A stretch of 44,761 bases of DNA from Oehlia diaphana (lineage: Eukaryota > Glomeromycota > Glomeromycetes > Glomerales > Glomeraceae). The position numbers and the translations under genes are program-made. Location: assembly GCA_003833135.1 (NCBI GenBank), contig QZLH01000285.1, positions 58,070 through 102,830 on the forward strand, written 5' to 3'. Each line of letters opens with the position of its first letter. Within the stretch, counting starts at the first letter, position 1. Below are positions 44,684 through 44,761 of this stretch, one piece after another. Under the pieces are notes generated by a model that saw nothing but the letters and a program-made list of their open reading frames with translations, ran no database searches and was not told the origin of the DNA.

Positions 44684-44761
<78 letters not shown>
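44577..44761. repeat. Promoter-side flank ending in (TA)n and poly(T)
   Basis: The upstream flank of the amidohydrolase gene passes into TATATATAT and then 61 consecutive T to the window end. The poly(T) is probably a sequencing or assembly limit at a contig edge. Confidence 0.7.

Overview
This is eukaryotic DNA, very AT-rich, with long A/T homopolymers and short introns of about 68-94 bases that start GTAAGT, GTGAGT or GTTAAT and often carry a CTAAC/CTAAT-like branch point. The gene families are BTB-BACK-TLDc, a fungal very-large-GTPase (VLIG) homologue, LRR-type F-box, RING-like/TPR, CRN-like nuclease, zinc-ribbon plus Vsr-like nuclease, and abundant transposon debris. Together they point to an arbuscular mycorrhizal fungus, most likely Rhizophagus or a close relative. 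That assignment is inference from family resemblance; no search was run.

Layout. 0.1-0.8 kb: a small gene with a 10-residue His-rich repeat and apparent 3'-UTR introns. 1.3-5.7 kb: a BTB-BACK-TLDc gene broken by two TGA codons, followed by two more decayed copies that share a repeated upstream cassette. 5.8-8.7 kb: decayed sequence and a 0.7 kb inverted-repeat element flanked by TTAA. 8.7-12.7 kb: the largest intact gene, six exons and 1207 residues, with a degenerate RING and TPRs. 13-16.6 kb: foldback elements, a polypyrimidine tract, an exon relic of PP2A B55, and a partial second copy of the TPR gene's 3' end. 17-20.2 kb: a diverged segmental duplication. Each copy hides, on the minus strand, a two-exon gene for a 41-42 residue secreted cysteine-rich peptide. 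20.6-21.5 kb: a dead Tc1/mariner transposase. 24.0-29.6 kb, minus strand: a VLIG-type GTPase gene split by a one-base frameshift in its first P-loop and by a Tc1/mariner-like insertion. The 851-base assembly gap lies wholly inside that insertion. 30.2-34.0 kb: pseudogenes of an F-box protein, a CRN-like nuclease and a zinc-ribbon/Vsr-like nuclease. 34.5-35.3 kb: a LINE-type reverse transcriptase tail abutted by a MITE. 35.3-43.3 kb: mostly featureless AT-rich DNA with two MITE-like elements and small coding remnants. 43.3-44.6 kb: an intact three-exon, membrane-anchored N-formylglutamate amidohydrolase-like gene on the minus strand. The window ends in a 61-base poly(T) run.

Only five loci look intact: the repeat-protein ORF, the RING/TPR gene, the two secreted-peptide genes and the amidohydrolase. 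The rest is a graveyard of expanded lineage-specific families and transposons. The most interesting item is the tandem pair of tiny secreted cysteine-rich peptides. They are invisible to ORF callers because the coding sequence is split by an intron after 67 bases, yet signal peptide, splice position and cysteine spacing are kept while the loop between the cysteines has changed.
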